A stretch of DNA of 64,000 nucleotides from positions 1,550,001 through 1,614,000 of the forward strand of contig NZ_OMOQ01000001.1 of assembly GCF_900302475.1 (NCBI RefSeq), written 5' to 3'. The stretch comes from Defluviimonas aquaemixtae (GTDB lineage: Bacteria > Pseudomonadota > Alphaproteobacteria > Rhodobacterales > Rhodobacteraceae). How positions within the stretch are numbered: position 1 is the first letter of the stretch; the number at the start of each line of letters is the position of its first letter. The notes under the pieces were generated by a model. It worked only from the letters and a program-made list of their open reading frames with translations. It had not been told where the DNA came from and searched no databases. The translations under genes and the position numbers were made by a program. Shown piece by piece: positions 55,280-64,000 of this stretch.

Positions 55280-55765
55280 TCCAGAACAGAGGAGTTGAAC
55301 ATGTCCACGATAGCCGCCTGGCCCGGACGGGCTGAAGCATGGCTCGACGAGCGCGGTAAAGGCGCTTGGATCGCCGCCATGGTGCTCGGCTTCATCTTCT
55401 TCTGGCCTATCGGCCTCTTTCTTCTCGCCTACATGATCTGGAGCAAGCGCATGTTCTCAAAAGGCTGCGGCTGGAGCCGCCACGACGCCCATTCCCACAT
55501 GGCCCGCAATCATTGCCGCCGGCATGGCTTCCGCTCCTCGGGCAACACGGCATTTGACGCCTACAAAGCCGACACGCTCGATCGGCTGGAGCGCGAGCAG
55601 GACGAGTTCGAAGCCTTCCTGAAGCGGCTTCGCGAAAGCAAGGACAAGGCCGAGTTCGATCAGTATCTCGACGAGCGTGCACGCGCCGCCCGCGAAAGCG
55701 GCGAGGACAGCGACGATCGCGACAACGATGGTGACGGCGACCACCCCGAGCGTGGCCGCTACTGA
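55277..55765 (+). CDS. DUF2852 family membrane protein
   Basis: A 162-residue protein. One hydrophobic segment (about 31-55: WIAAMVLGFIFFWPIGLFLL) is followed by a cytoplasmic part with KRMFSKGCGWSRHD and a charged coiled-coil-like stretch (DRLEREQDEFEAFLKRLRESKDKAEFDQYL split), then an Asp-rich tail. The family has no known function. The start at 55277 has AAAGGA upstream; a start at 55301 is less likely. Expression is expected to be tightly controlled, given its two operators. It ends at a strong terminator. Confidence 0.88.
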   Translation: MSRTEELNMSTIAAWPGRAEAWLDERGKGAWIAAMVLGFIFFWPIGLFLLAYMIWSKRMFSKGCGWSRHDAHSHMARNHCRRHGFRSSGNTAFDAYKADTLDRLEREQDEFEAFLKRLRESKDKAEFDQYLDERARAARESGEDSDDRDNDGDGDHPERGRY

Positions 55766-55781
55766 CCTGCAACCACCGCTA

Positions 55782-55817
55782 CGAACGGCCCGGCCCCGAC
55801 CGGGCCGTTCGCGTTTT
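55782..55817 (+). terminator. Rho-independent terminator after the DUF2852 gene
   Basis: A perfect 12-bp stem, CGAACGGCCCGG (55782-55793) and CCGGGCCGTTCG (55800-55811), with a 6-base loop, followed by TTTT at 55814-55817. It lies 17 bases after the stop of the DUF2852 gene. This is the best intrinsic terminator in the window. Confidence 0.9.
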
Positions 55818-55915
55818 CACTGGAATCCCAACTCGGGGCTTGGCGGAAATGCCTCCGCTTGCTAACGTCTTCTTAGCCACCGAACAGCAATGAACGCCGC
55901 CCCGCCCCTTCGGCC

Positions 55916-56761
55916 ATGCGCCATACGCTTCCCATAGCGCCCCAATTCTACGTGACGGCTCCGCAATCCTGCCCCTATCTCGAGGGCCGGTCGGAGCGGA
56001 AGCTGTTCACGGCACTCCAGGGCGAAAATGCGGAGAAGCTGAACGACGCGCTTTCCAAGCAGGGCTTCCGCCGGTCGCAGAATGTGCTCTACCGCCCTTC
56101 GTGCGCCGAATGCGCGGCTTGTCTCTCGGCGCGTATCCGCGTGGCCGATTTCACGCCGAGCCGCAGCCAGCGCCGCACGCTGAAGCGCAACGTCGACCTT
56201 AGGCGCGACGCGACGAGCCCTTGGGCGACCGAGGATCAGTATGCGCTTTTCCGACGCTACCTCGACAGCCGGCACGCGGATGGCGGCATGGCCGACATGG
56301 ATATCTTCGAATTCGCCGCGATGATCGAGGAGACGCCGGTACGTAGCCGGGTGGTCGAGTATTCCGTCCCGGCCGCGACACCACAGGACCGGCGCAAGCT
56401 GGTGGCGGTCTGCCTTACCGATGTGCTCGATGATGGCCTGTCTATGGTCTACAGCTTCTACGATCCCGACCGGGCGGCGCACAGCTTGGGGACCTACATC
56501 ATCCTCGACCATATCGAGATCGCCCGACGTTCCGGCCTGCCCTACGTCTATCTGGGCTACTGGGTGCCCGGCAGCAAGAAGATGGGCTACAAGGCGGGAT
56601 TCAACGCGCTCGAAATCTACAAGAACGGACGCTGGCAGGACATCGGAAACCCGGCCGACCATTCCGGCAAAACTCACCCCCTGTCGGTCGAGCCCATCGC
56701 AGAGCAGGTGGCGCGGATCGCTCTACCCGAGACGCGACCGACAACTCCAACCAAGCGCTGA
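55916..56761 (+). CDS. bpt: Aspartate/glutamate leucyltransferase (bacterial ATE homologue)
   Basis: A 281-residue enzyme that transfers Leu from Leu-tRNA to proteins starting with Asp or Glu, making them targets of the N-end rule (ClpS/ClpAP). Family stretches are [32 protein letters not shown], and [15 protein letters not shown] with [20 protein letters not shown]. The cysteines CxxCxxC in the second are conserved. Convergent with the PLP enzyme gene. Confidence 0.92.
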   Translation: MRHTLPIAPQFYVTAPQSCPYLEGRSERKLFTALQGENAEKLNDALSKQGFRRSQNVLYRPSCAECAACLSARIRVADFTPSRSQRRTLKRNVDLRRDATSPWATEDQYALFRRYLDSRHADGGMADMDIFEFAAMIEETPVRSRVVEYSVPAATPQDRRKLVAVCLTDVLDDGLSMVYSFYDPDRAAHSLGTYIILDHIEIARRSGLPYVYLGYWVPGSKKMGYKAGFNALEIYKNGRWQDIGNPADHSGKTHPLSVEPIAEQVARIALPETRPTTPTKR

Positions 56762-56767
56762 CGGCGG

Positions 56768-57883
56768 CTACGAAGTTGCCCGTCCGAGTTCCCTTTCGAG
56801 CGCTGGCCAAAGCGCCTCGGCCGGCTCACACCCGATCGACAGTCGGACATAGCTGGGCTCAACCGCATCGCCCCAACGCGCGCGCCGTTCAGCCGAACTG
56901 TGAACGCCGCCGAAAGAGGTCGCGGGCCTGAGAAAGGCGCATCCGTCGATAAAGCGCTCGGCGGCGCCCTTAGATGCAAAGGTGAGGCCGATAAGAAATC
57001 CAAAGCGCCGCATCTGCCGCGCGGCCAAACCGTGCGACGCATCTGCCGTCAGTCCCGGATAACGAACGCTCAAGAGCGCGGGGTGGTCAGCGAGCCGGGG
57101 CGCGACTGCTTCGGCCGTGTCGCACATCCGGGCAAAGCGCACATCCAGCGTTTCGAGTCCGCGATGGGCGAGCCACGCTTCGAACGGCCCCGGAATGCTG
57201 CCCGACAGCCGGCGCCAGTCGGAGAGCGCGGCCAGCAGATCCGCATCCCGCGTCGCCACGTGGCCCATGAGAAGGTCGGAATGGCCGTTCATCGCCTTCG
57301 TGTCGGCCGACACCACGATATCGGCCCCGAAATCTAGCGGGCGCTGGCCGAAGGGCGTCATCGTGGTGTTGTCGACGACGGTGAGGCCGCTCGCCGCTCT
57401 AACGGCCTCGGCGGTGGCGGCGATGTCACAAACGTCCAGGCCCGGATTGGACGGCGTCTCGACGAAGACGAGGCGATAGCCCTCGAATCCGCCGTCGAGG
57501 AAAGCTGCGGTTGGGCGCGTCTCCACCACGATCCCCATTGGCGCGAGGAACCGCTCGGCCAGCGCGCGGGTCGCGTAGTAGCCGTCCGAAGGCAGCAAGA
57601 GGCGATCTCCTGCACGCAATGTCGCGAAGAACACTCCCGCGATCGCCGCCATGCCCGAGGGAAAGGCGATACAGGGTGCGCCTTCGAGATGGCCGAGCGC
57701 CTTTTCCAGACCTTCCCAGGTCGCATTGTGGGTCCGGCCATACTGGGCGGCTCCCTCGGGATCGCCCGGCAGGTGATACATGGAGGCCATGGTCAACGGC
57801 ATGGGCAGCGGTTCGCCCTTGTCGAGCGTCGCGCCCCTCAGGTGCAGAAGTGCCGCCGCGCGATCGGCATCATCGGAGGTCAT
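56768..57883 (-). CDS. Trans-sulfuration PLP enzyme (cystathionine gamma-synthase/beta-lyase family)
   Basis: A 371-residue Cys/Met-metabolism PLP enzyme. It has YGRTHNATWEGLEKALGHLEG, AFPSGMAAI, VFVETPSNPGLDV, VVDNTTMTPFGQRP and the PLP Lys in SADTKAMNGHSDLLMG. The usual motif is SATKYxxGH; here it is SADTKAMNGH, so specificity may differ. It could be a cystathionine beta-lyase, gamma-lyase or methionine gamma-lyase. It lies 82 bases downstream of the dctM end but a hairpin separates them. Confidence 0.85.
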   Translation of the reverse strand: MTSDDADRAAALLHLRGATLDKGEPLPMPLTMASMYHLPGDPEGAAQYGRTHNATWEGLEKALGHLEGAPCIAFPSGMAAIAGVFFATLRAGDRLLLPSDGYYATRALAERFLAPMGIVVETRPTAAFLDGGFEGYRLVFVETPSNPGLDVCDIAATAEAVRAASGLTVVDNTTMTPFGQRPLDFGADIVVSADTKAMNGHSDLLMGHVATRDADLLAALSDWRRLSGSIPGPFEAWLAHRGLETLDVRFARMCDTAEAVAPRLADHPALLSVRYPGLTADASHGLAARQMRRFGFLIGLTFASKGAAERFIDGCAFLRPATSFGGVHSSAERRARWGDAVEPSYVRLSIGCEPAEALWPALERELGRATS

Positions 57884-57933
57884 CGAAAGGCTCCCCTCCC
57901 GTTACAGGCTGCTGCTGACTAGACCAAAGGTGG

Positions 57934-57958
57934 CGCGGGCGGAAGGCGTCCGCCCGCG
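57934..57958 (-). terminator. Hairpin at the end of the TRAP operon
   Basis: CGCGGGCGGA (57934-57943) and TCCGCCCGCG (57949-57958) form a 10-bp stem with a 5-base loop, 8 bases after the dctM stop. Only a short TTT follows on the minus strand, so it is at best a weak intrinsic terminator. It may also protect the TRAP mRNA 3' end. Confidence 0.45.
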
Positions 57959-57965
57959 GCCGGTG

Positions 57966-60323
57966 TCAGTTGTTGGGCAGAAGCGCCGGCACGATCGTCA
58001 CGATGGATGGGAAGGCCCACAGGAGCGCGAGCCCGATCACCTGGATCAGCACGAAAGGAATGATGCCGCGATAGATCTGGCCTGTCGTCACGCTCGCGGG
58101 CGCCACGCCCCTGAGGTAGAAGAGGGCGAAGCCGAAGGGCGGCGTCAGGAATGAGGTCTGGAGGTTCACGGTGATCATGATCGTCACCCACGAGGGGTCG
58201 TAGGTGCCGCCGTAAATCACCGGGCCCACGATTGGCACGACGATGTAGATGATCTCGAGGAAATCGAGCACGAATCCCAGGATGAACAGAACCAGCATGA
58301 CAATCAGGAAGGCCGTCCACTCCTCCTCGAACGACCGCAGGAAACTCTGGATATAGTGCTCGCCGCCGAAGGAGATGAGCACGAGGTTCAGGATCTGCGA
58401 GCCGATGAGGATCGTGAAGACCATCGACGTAACCTTGGCCGTCTCGCGCACGACAGGGCCGAGGATGCGGCCCCGAAGAAGCACCCAGCACGCATAAAGA
58501 AGTCCGATGATCGCGAAGAAATAGGATATGCGCGCGACGTAGAAGGCGATCAGATCCTCAGTCGGAACGACGGCGCGGCCGAGCCTGAGGTCGAAGTTGA
58601 TCCCGACGAGGATCATGATCACGACCGCGAAGGCGGTCGCCAGGATGAACGCGCCGGTTCTGTTCTGGTCATGGAGCCGCCGGTAGGCGGCCAGAAGAAG
58701 CGCCCCGCCCGCGCCGAGCGCCGCTGCCGGCGTGGGGTTGGTAATGCCGCCAAGGATGGACCCCAGCACGGCGATGATGAGAACGAGCGGCGGGAACACA
58801 ACCCTTATGAGGTCGTTGTGCGACATGCTCCCCGCCGCAGCCGCGCAGCCGTAGATGGTCAGTGCGAACGGTATGGCGAGGAACAGGAAGCTTTGGCCAG
58901 GGCTCATCGTTGGCGGGACCAGGATCGCGTCGGCCAGAAGTCCGGCGGCAACCCCGATCGCACCCACGATCAAGGGTCTGACGTCAGCGGTGGGCGACAC
59001 ACCGCGCGCCGTCGTCAGGACGAGCGCCGCAAGGATGAACAGGACGGTCACGCCGGTGCCGATGGGCGCGGCATCCGAGATCTTGGCAGCTCGGGCCGTC
59101 TCCAACTCCTCAGCGGTCCGGCGCGAACTTCGTGCCACGCCGCCCGCTTCGTCGATCGCAGACTGTTCGGCGACTGCATTGTCCCAGGCCTCTTGCCCGT
59201 GCAGCTCGATCATCGAGGTCTTGCACTGCTCCGATACGCGCGTGCGGAGCGCGGCTGTCTGGCCGGCGTCGGTGAAGCTGTCAACCGTCAGGTCCTGGGT
59301 GCCGACAAGCCCGATCTGGCCCGCGAGAAGCGCGCCGCCAATCAACGCGACGGGCGCGAGGACGAACCACCTCAGCGCGTCGAACCGTGTCACGATCTCG
59401 CCGCCCACCGGCTCGAGCGAGACCGGGGGCGCGTTCTTCGGACTGTATAGCGCGTAGCTGAACGCGTAGAGCGCATAGAGTCCGGCCAGCATGATCCCGG
59501 GCAGAAGTGCGGCCTGGAAGAGCGTGCCAACCGACAGCACCGCCGCTTCGCCGAGATAGGTTAGCGCGTCCGAACAGCCCGCCGCGCTCGCCCGGATTTC
59601 CTGGCCGGCGGCGTAGAGGTCGCCCGCGAGCGTGCCCAGAAGCACGATGACGATCGAGGGCGGGATGATCTGGCCGAGCGTCCCTGACGCGGCGATGACG
59701 CCGGTAGCGAGCTCGGGCGAATAGTGGTTTCTGAGCATCGTCGGCAGCGAGAGCAGACCCATCGTGACGACGGTCGCACCGACGATCCCGGTCGAGGCGG
59801 CGAGGAACGCGCCGACGACCACGACCGATACCGCCAGTCCGCCCGGCAAGGGCCCGAAGACCCGCGCCATTGTCGTCAGCAGCTCGTTGGCGATCTTCGA
59901 CCGTTCGAGCGTGATCCCCATCATCACGAACATCAAGACGGCCAGTAGCGTTTCGATCGACTGACCCGCGAAGACGCGTTCGTTCATCCGGTTGACGATG
60001 AAGCCGAGATTGCGGTCGAGGGCGAGTTCCCAGCCGCCGGGGAACAGGGGTTCCACCGAGCGCGGCAGCTCGGGATAGGAGAACTTGGATATCTCGATCT
60101 CGGATATGCCCTGCGCTAGAAGCGCCCGGTATCCTTCCGAGGCGTGGTCAACGAATTCATGGACCAGCAACCCCGAGGAATCGAGCGCGGCGATGATGCC
60201 AAAGGCGATGATACCGGCGCCACCGAGTGCGAAGGCTACCGGAAAGCCGGAAAGGATCCCTGCGAAGAGACAGAGGAAAACGATGACAAGGCCGACCTCG
60301 ACGCCGTCAAGTCCCAGAAACAT
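57966..60323 (-). CDS. dctM: TRAP transporter large permease (DctM type), enlarged
   Basis: The large membrane subunit of a TRAP importer, which uses the sodium gradient to take up organic acids. It has 785 residues, against about 430 for typical DctM. Core family stretches are GAFLAASTGIVGATVVTMGLLSLP, ASGTLGQIIPPSIVIVLLG and NLQTSFLTPPFGFALFYLRGV. Extra material includes a soluble loop after the first segments (about 55-120), a charged loop (about 340-420) and some four additional hydrophobic segments. It is 14 bases after dctQ. Confidence 0.88.
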   Translation of the reverse strand: MFLGLDGVEVGLVIVFLCLFAGILSGFPVAFALGGAGIIAFGIIAALDSSGLLVHEFVDHASEGYRALLAQGISEIEISKFSYPELPRSVEPLFPGGWELALDRNLGFIVNRMNERVFAGQSIETLLAVLMFVMMGITLERSKIANELLTTMARVFGPLPGGLAVSVVVVGAFLAASTGIVGATVVTMGLLSLPTMLRNHYSPELATGVIAASGTLGQIIPPSIVIVLLGTLAGDLYAAGQEIRASAAGCSDALTYLGEAAVLSVGTLFQAALLPGIMLAGLYALYAFSYALYSPKNAPPVSLEPVGGEIVTRFDALRWFVLAPVALIGGALLAGQIGLVGTQDLTVDSFTDAGQTAALRTRVSEQCKTSMIELHGQEAWDNAVAEQSAIDEAGGVARSSRRTAEELETARAAKISDAAPIGTGVTVLFILAALVLTTARGVSPTADVRPLIVGAIGVAAGLLADAILVPPTMSPGQSFLFLAIPFALTIYGCAAAAGSMSHNDLIRVVFPPLVLIIAVLGSILGGITNPTPAAALGAGGALLLAAYRRLHDQNRTGAFILATAFAVVIMILVGINFDLRLGRAVVPTEDLIAFYVARISYFFAIIGLLYACWVLLRGRILGPVVRETAKVTSMVFTILIGSQILNLVLISFGGEHYIQSFLRSFEEEWTAFLIVMLVLFILGFVLDFLEIIYIVVPIVGPVIYGGTYDPSWVTIMITVNLQTSFLTPPFGFALFYLRGVAPASVTTGQIYRGIIPFVLIQVIGLALLWAFPSIVTIVPALLPNN

Positions 60324-60337
60324 GCCCTACTGCCCCC

Positions 60338-61261
60338 TCAATGCACGCCTTCATAGGCTTCTTCACCGGCCCCGAGCGTATCCTTGTCGAGATACTTGCC
60401 TTCGGAATCCGGCCCTTCGATGAATTCCAGAAGCGAGCGCCAAAAGAAGGCGAACGCGTGCAGGAAGGTGAGCCCGACGAAGGTCAGGATCAGCAGCTTG
60501 AAAAGAAAGTAGGCGTCGAACCCGTTCGGGCTGAAGCCGATCGTCTCGACCTTCCACCTGAGCGCCCGTGCCTTCAGGAGCAGTTTGTCGAGGCTGTCGG
60601 AGGCCGACGAATTCGGCACCACCATCACGCGCCAGAAGAAGAACCACGCGAAGAGCCAGGTCAAGGCGGCCATCGGCAACATGAAGAAGAGCGAGCCGAA
60701 CATGTCGATCACGCGCTTCGTGCGGTAAGAAACGGCGGCGTAGATCAGGTCGACCCGCACATGGCCGCCCTGAATGAACGTGTAGGTGACGCAGAGTGCC
60801 ACGATCATCGCGTTGTAGAGCTTCAGCTCCTCCGACCACCAGCTCACATCCCGCGCGAAGCCGACTCCGCCATGGCCGAGCTGGATCGCTGAGACGGCGA
60901 AGATCCGTTGCAGGAAGACGATCACGATCTGCTGGATAACCATGATCAGTCCGACCCAGGCGGCGATCCGGCCCAGACCGTTGGCAAAGGCTTCGAGCCC
61001 GCGCACATAGGCCCACATGATCGGCCGGCGCCAGAGCCCGATTGCGGTCAGGATGACGAACACAACGAGCACGAAGAACAGGAATTCGGACGAGGCGCCG
61101 TAGTAGATGAACCGCATCAGCGATTCCTTGGCCTCGGCTGTTTCCAGCTTGCCGATCTCGCTTACCCAGCCGAGCCAGAGTCCGGGATTCGCGAGCGCAT
61201 GGAAGACGTTGGCGAAGACGTTCAAAATACTGGCAAGGAACCAGCCGATGGCGTCGACCAT
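60338..61261 (-). CDS. dctQ: TRAP transporter small permease (DctQ type), enlarged
   Basis: The small membrane subunit, 307 residues against the usual 160-220. Hydrophobic segments fall at about 10-30, 53-75, 95-117, 145-165, 185-210 and 248-270. WLGWVSEIGKLETAEAKESLM is an extra N-terminal soluble stretch, and the core HVRVDLIYAAVSYRTKRVIDMFGSL is typical. It lies between dctP and dctM, after a hairpin. Confidence 0.85.
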   Translation of the reverse strand: MVDAIGWFLASILNVFANVFHALANPGLWLGWVSEIGKLETAEAKESLMRFIYYGASSEFLFFVLVVFVILTAIGLWRRPIMWAYVRGLEAFANGLGRIAAWVGLIMVIQQIVIVFLQRIFAVSAIQLGHGGVGFARDVSWWSEELKLYNAMIVALCVTYTFIQGGHVRVDLIYAAVSYRTKRVIDMFGSLFFMLPMAALTWLFAWFFFWRVMVVPNSSASDSLDKLLLKARALRWKVETIGFSPNGFDAYFLFKLLILTFVGLTFLHAFAFFWRSLLEFIEGPDSEGKYLDKDTLGAGEEAYEGVH

Positions 61262-61310
61262 CCTCTCCCCCCGTGGTTCCGGCGGCGCGACCGCGCCTTC
61301 CGAGGTGGTT

Positions 61311-61341
61311 GCCCTCCGGTCCGCGCTACGGGCCGGAGGGC
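61311..61341 (-). promoter_or_regulatory. GC hairpin between dctP and dctQ
   Basis: GCCCTCCGGTCCG (61311-61323) and CGGGCCGGAGGGC (61329-61341) pair over 13 positions with one G-U wobble and a 5-base loop. It starts 11 bases after the dctP stop on the minus strand and has no T-run. It looks like the hairpin after the glpV gene and may hold the binding-protein mRNA stable. Confidence 0.6.
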
Positions 61342-61351
61342 GCGTGGTGGA

Positions 61352-62437
61352 TCAGCCGAGCACGCGGTCGCGCTGCGCCGTATAGGCGCCGTCCGACAGC
61401 TTCAGCCAGGCCGATGATGACTTCATCGATGCAATGTAACTGTCGTAGATCTTCTTGTAGATCTCGTCGCCCATGTTTTCCTGGTGCACCTCGTCCGCGG
61501 CTTTGCCGAAAGCATCCCAGACCGAGTCAGGGAATTGCAGCGTCTTGACGCCGGCGGATTGAAGCCGCGACAGCGCGGCCGAGTTGTTGGCCAGGAACTG
61601 GGCAAGGTTCCACTGATGCGCCTCGCCCGAGGCGATCTCGATGATCTTCTGCTGGGCGGGCGTCAGGCTTTCGAAGACTTCGCGGTTGGTGGCGAGGCTC
61701 AGACCCGCGCCGGGTTCGTGGAAACCGGCGGTGTAGTAGATCTGCGTGATCTCCTGGAAGCCGGCCTTCTCGTCGGCCCACGGACCGATCCACTCGGTAC
61801 CGTCGATCGCGCCCGAGGCCAGCGCCTGATACACTTCGCCGCCCGGAAGGTTCTGCACCGAGGCGCCGAGCTTGCCGAGCGCTTTGCCGCCCAGGCCGGG
61901 CATCCGGAACTTGAGACCGTTGAAGTCTTCCGGCCCGGCGATCTCCTTGCGGAACCAGCCGCCCGCCTGTGCGCCGGTGTTGCCCGACAGGAACGATTTG
62001 AGGCCGAAGATCTCTCCAAGCTCGTCATGCAGCTCGTGCCCGCCACCGTGATAGTACCAGTTCACCAGCTCCTGCGCGGTCATGCCGAACGGCACCGAGG
62101 TGAAGAAGGCATAGCCCGGATGCTGTCCCACGAAGTAGTAGTCGGCGCCGTGATACATGTCGGCCTGACCCGAGGTCACGGCGTCGAACACCTCGAACGC
62201 GCCCACGAGTTCGCCCGCCGCCTTGAGGTCGACGGTCAACTGGCCGTCGGTCATCGCGGTGATCATGTCAGCGCAGCGCTGTGCGCTGTCATGTACGCCC
62301 GCCAGTCCGCGCGACCACGTCGTCACGAGCGTGAGCGTCCGGTTGCCCTGCGCATATGCCGGCGCGGCGAGTGTGGTGGCCGCAGCGGCGGCCGTGCCGC
62401 CAACGGCGGCTTTCGTCAGAAACGAACGACGATCCAT
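61352..62437 (-). CDS. dctP: TRAP transporter solute-binding protein, TakP-like, Tat-exported
   Basis: The periplasmic receptor of the TRAP importer, 361 residues. It has a clear twin-arginine leader (MDRRSFLTKAAVGG, then a hydrophobic run ending APAYAQG). The ligand-site stretches WYYHGGGHELHDEL, GAQAGGWFRKEI and DGTEWIGPWADEKAGF match the TakP group, which binds 2-oxo acids such as pyruvate with sodium. The Arg in WFRKEI should bind the carboxylate. First gene of the operon. Confidence 0.9.
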   Translation of the reverse strand: MDRRSFLTKAAVGGTAAAAATTLAAPAYAQGNRTLTLVTTWSRGLAGVHDSAQRCADMITAMTDGQLTVDLKAAGELVGAFEVFDAVTSGQADMYHGADYYFVGQHPGYAFFTSVPFGMTAQELVNWYYHGGGHELHDELGEIFGLKSFLSGNTGAQAGGWFRKEIAGPEDFNGLKFRMPGLGGKALGKLGASVQNLPGGEVYQALASGAIDGTEWIGPWADEKAGFQEITQIYYTAGFHEPGAGLSLATNREVFESLTPAQQKIIEIASGEAHQWNLAQFLANNSAALSRLQSAGVKTLQFPDSVWDAFGKAADEVHQENMGDEIYKKIYDSYIASMKSSSAWLKLSDGAYTAQRDRVLG

Positions 62438-62718
62438 TCGAAGTCATCCTCCCGGTTTTCGTCCGCACGGGGCAACCCGCCCCGCCGAACCCTTACGATG
62501 CGTCGGAGACTAGCGGTGGAATTCCGCCGGGGGAATACCGACTATTACGGATGCGGGCGAAAATCACGGAACCCCGCCGCCCTGTAGCTGCGCTGTGATG
62601 CATATCCCAACAAAGGGCCACGTCGCGCGCCTCTTGGACGGGCAGGCGAATTGACCCGGTGCCCGCCCATCCGCATCCTGCGCCGCGAATCGCAATGACG
62701 GGAGGCGTCGCGGACATC

Positions 62719-64000
62719 ATGCGCATGCTTTGGCGCCGACTCCGGGCGACCCCGAGGCTCGACTACGGCCAGAAGCTCCACCTCCTGGCGACGCTGCCGT
62801 TGATTGTGGCCGCGGCCGCGATCGCGATGCTCGTCGCGCACGAGTCGCGCGCGCTGTCGGAACGCGAGATCGCGGCGCTCGAGGCGCAGCTCATCGCCGC
62901 CAAGAAGGACGAGCTGAAGAACTACATCAGCCTCGCGCGGACGGCCTTCGGCTTCATCTACGGTAACGCGCTGCCCGACGACGAGGAGGCCAAGACCGAG
63001 GTCGCCCAGATCCTCGCCGCGATGATCTACGGTCAGGACGGCTATTTTTTCGTCTATGATTACGACGGCAACAACCTCGTCGCGCCGCGCCAGACCTGGC
63101 TCATCAACCGAAACTGGGCCGGGCTTGGCGACGCCAATGGTACGCCGGTCGTCGACGAGCTGATCCGGATCGCGCGGCAGGGCGGCGGCTATCATTCCTA
63201 TGTCTGGAAGAAGCCCTCTACCGGACAAGAGGCGCAGATGGTGTCCTACGTCGTAGGGCTTCAGGATTGGCGATGGGCGGTGGGTACGGGCGTCTTCCTC
63301 GACGACGTTTTGGGGCCCGTTGCCGCGGCCCGGTCCGAGACGGAGGCGCAGATCCGCCGGACCTTCGGCTGGATCGCGGCGATCGCATTCGGCGCGGTGC
63401 TTCTCGTCTTCGCTTCGGGCATGATCATCACGGTGCGCGAACGCAGATTGGCCGACGTGAAGCTCAAACGATTGACGCAGCGCATCGTCGACACGCAGGA
63501 GGAGGAACGCGGCCGGGTCGCGCGCGAACTGCACGATTCCATCAGCCAGATGCTCGTCGGCGTGCGCTACGCGCTCGAACTCGCGCGGCGGCGTCTCGCG
63601 CTCGGCGATGAGCGCGCGGGCGAAAGCCTGTCGGCGGGGATCGAACACCTGAACGGCGCGATCGGCGAAGTGCGACGGATCAGCCGCGACCTGCGCCCGG
63701 GCGTGCTGGACGATCTCGGCCTTGGCCCCGCGCTCCAGACGCTTATGGAGGAGTTCGGGCACAGGACAGGCATGGAGACCGAGTTCGAAACCGTGGTCTT
63801 CCGCAACCGGCTGGACCAAGAAGCCAAGATTGCGCTTTACCGCATCGCACAGGAAGCACTGACGAACGTCGAAAAGCATTCCGGCGCGACGAGGGTCAGC
63901 CTGATGGTTCGGGGCCACAAAGCCGGCGCGATGATGCGGCTCGAGGACAACGGCTGCGGCCTTGCCCATTCGCGCGGCGACGACGGCGCCGAGGGCGGTC
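62719..64000 (+). CDS. Cache-domain sensor histidine kinase (NarL-type), 3' end cut off
   Basis: About 427 residues are visible. A TM segment (25-45) is followed by an extracytoplasmic single-cache domain (about 65-210: AKKDELKNYISLARTAF, GQDGYFFVYDYDG, WAVGTGVFLDDV), a second TM (220-240) and a HisKA_3 dimerisation domain with His in VARELHDSISQ. The HATPase_c domain starts at LYRIAQEALTNVEKHSGA and runs off the window past its first ATP-binding motif, LEDNGCG. Being divergent from dctP across 281 bases, it may sense the organic acid carried. Start at 62719 is uncertain; an in-frame ATG at 62695 is possible. A response regulator gene should follow. Confidence 0.85.
   Translation, partial: MRMLWRRLRATPRLDYGQKLHLLATLPLIVAAAAIAMLVAHESRALSEREIAALEAQLIAAKKDELKNYISLARTAFGFIYGNALPDDEEAKTEVAQILAAMIYGQDGYFFVYDYDGNNLVAPRQTWLINRNWAGLGDANGTPVVDELIRIARQGGGYHSYVWKKPSTGQEAQMVSYVVGLQDWRWAVGTGVFLDDVLGPVAAARSETEAQIRRTFGWIAAIAFGAVLLVFASGMIITVRERRLADVKLKRLTQRIVDTQEEERGRVARELHDSISQMLVGVRYALELARRRLALGDERAGESLSAGIEHLNGAIGEVRRISRDLRPGVLDDLGLGPALQTLMEEFGHRTGMETEFETVVFRNRLDQEAKIALYRIAQEALTNVEKHSGATRVSLMVRGHKAGAMMRLEDNGCGLAHSRGDDGAEGG

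Overview
The window is GC-rich, densely packed DNA that reads as a chromosomal segment of an alphaproteobacterium, most likely Rhodobacterales (Rhodobacter/Paracoccus/Roseobacter relatives). The signs are the lptF-lptG-lptD-surA-pdxA-rsmA run beside pepA-holC, the DUF4167-prmC-prfA group, DUF2852 and DUF4202 genes, a TakP-like TRAP importer and an Entner-Doudoroff edd-eda pair. I saw no rRNA, no convincing tRNA, no CRISPR array, no insertion sequence and no phage genes. These assignments come from reading the sequence, without database searches.

Layout. 1-5.5 kb: a minus-strand ABC importer operon of the GlpVSTPQ (glycerol) type, with the binding protein first, two complementary but individually degenerate ATPases and two permeases, the second cut by the window edge. 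5.8-16.9 kb: a secreted-type cysteine peptidase, then a surface-polysaccharide cluster (GT2, Gfo/Idh oxidoreductase, SDR epimerase, two GT4 enzymes, GDP-mannose pyrophosphorylase and phosphomannomutase), interrupted by a secreted esterase that looks acquired. 16.9-25.7 kb: five minus-strand genes (C45-type Ntn hydrolase, ATP-grasp ligase, a very large Orn/Lys/Arg-type decarboxylase, a nitrilase-family amidase, and upstream an MFS/spermidine-synthase fusion). This is the best candidate for an uncharacterised amine or polyamine-amide pathway. 25.8-34.1 kb: small conserved genes, ndk, an ABC-F ATPase, marC, an aspartic protease, a thioredoxin-like protein, holC, a VOC protein and pepA.

34.2-41.9 kb: the outer-membrane biogenesis operon lptF-lptG-lptD-surA with pdxA and rsmA. 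42-48.1 kb: DUF4167, prmC, prfA, an agmatinase-type ureohydrolase, a PIN-domain gene translationally coupled to an rlmI-like methyltransferase, and a 53-residue gene. 48.2-50.8 kb: edd-eda behind a LacI-type palindrome. 50.8-57.9 kb: two hypothetical proteins, glnE, a YbaK-type deacylase, a DUF2852 gene flanked by two copies of an inverted repeat and closed by a strong terminator, the N-end-rule leucyltransferase bpt and a trans-sulfuration PLP enzyme. 58-64 kb: a TRAP operon (dctP-dctQ-dctM on the minus strand) divergent from a cache-domain histidine kinase that runs off the window.

Two transport operons share one design: the binding-protein gene is first and is separated from the membrane and ATPase genes by a GC-rich hairpin without a T-run, as expected for an mRNA-stabilising or processing element. 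The polyamine theme recurs, since the decarboxylase cluster (17-26 kb) and the agmatinase (45 kb) could act on the same metabolites.
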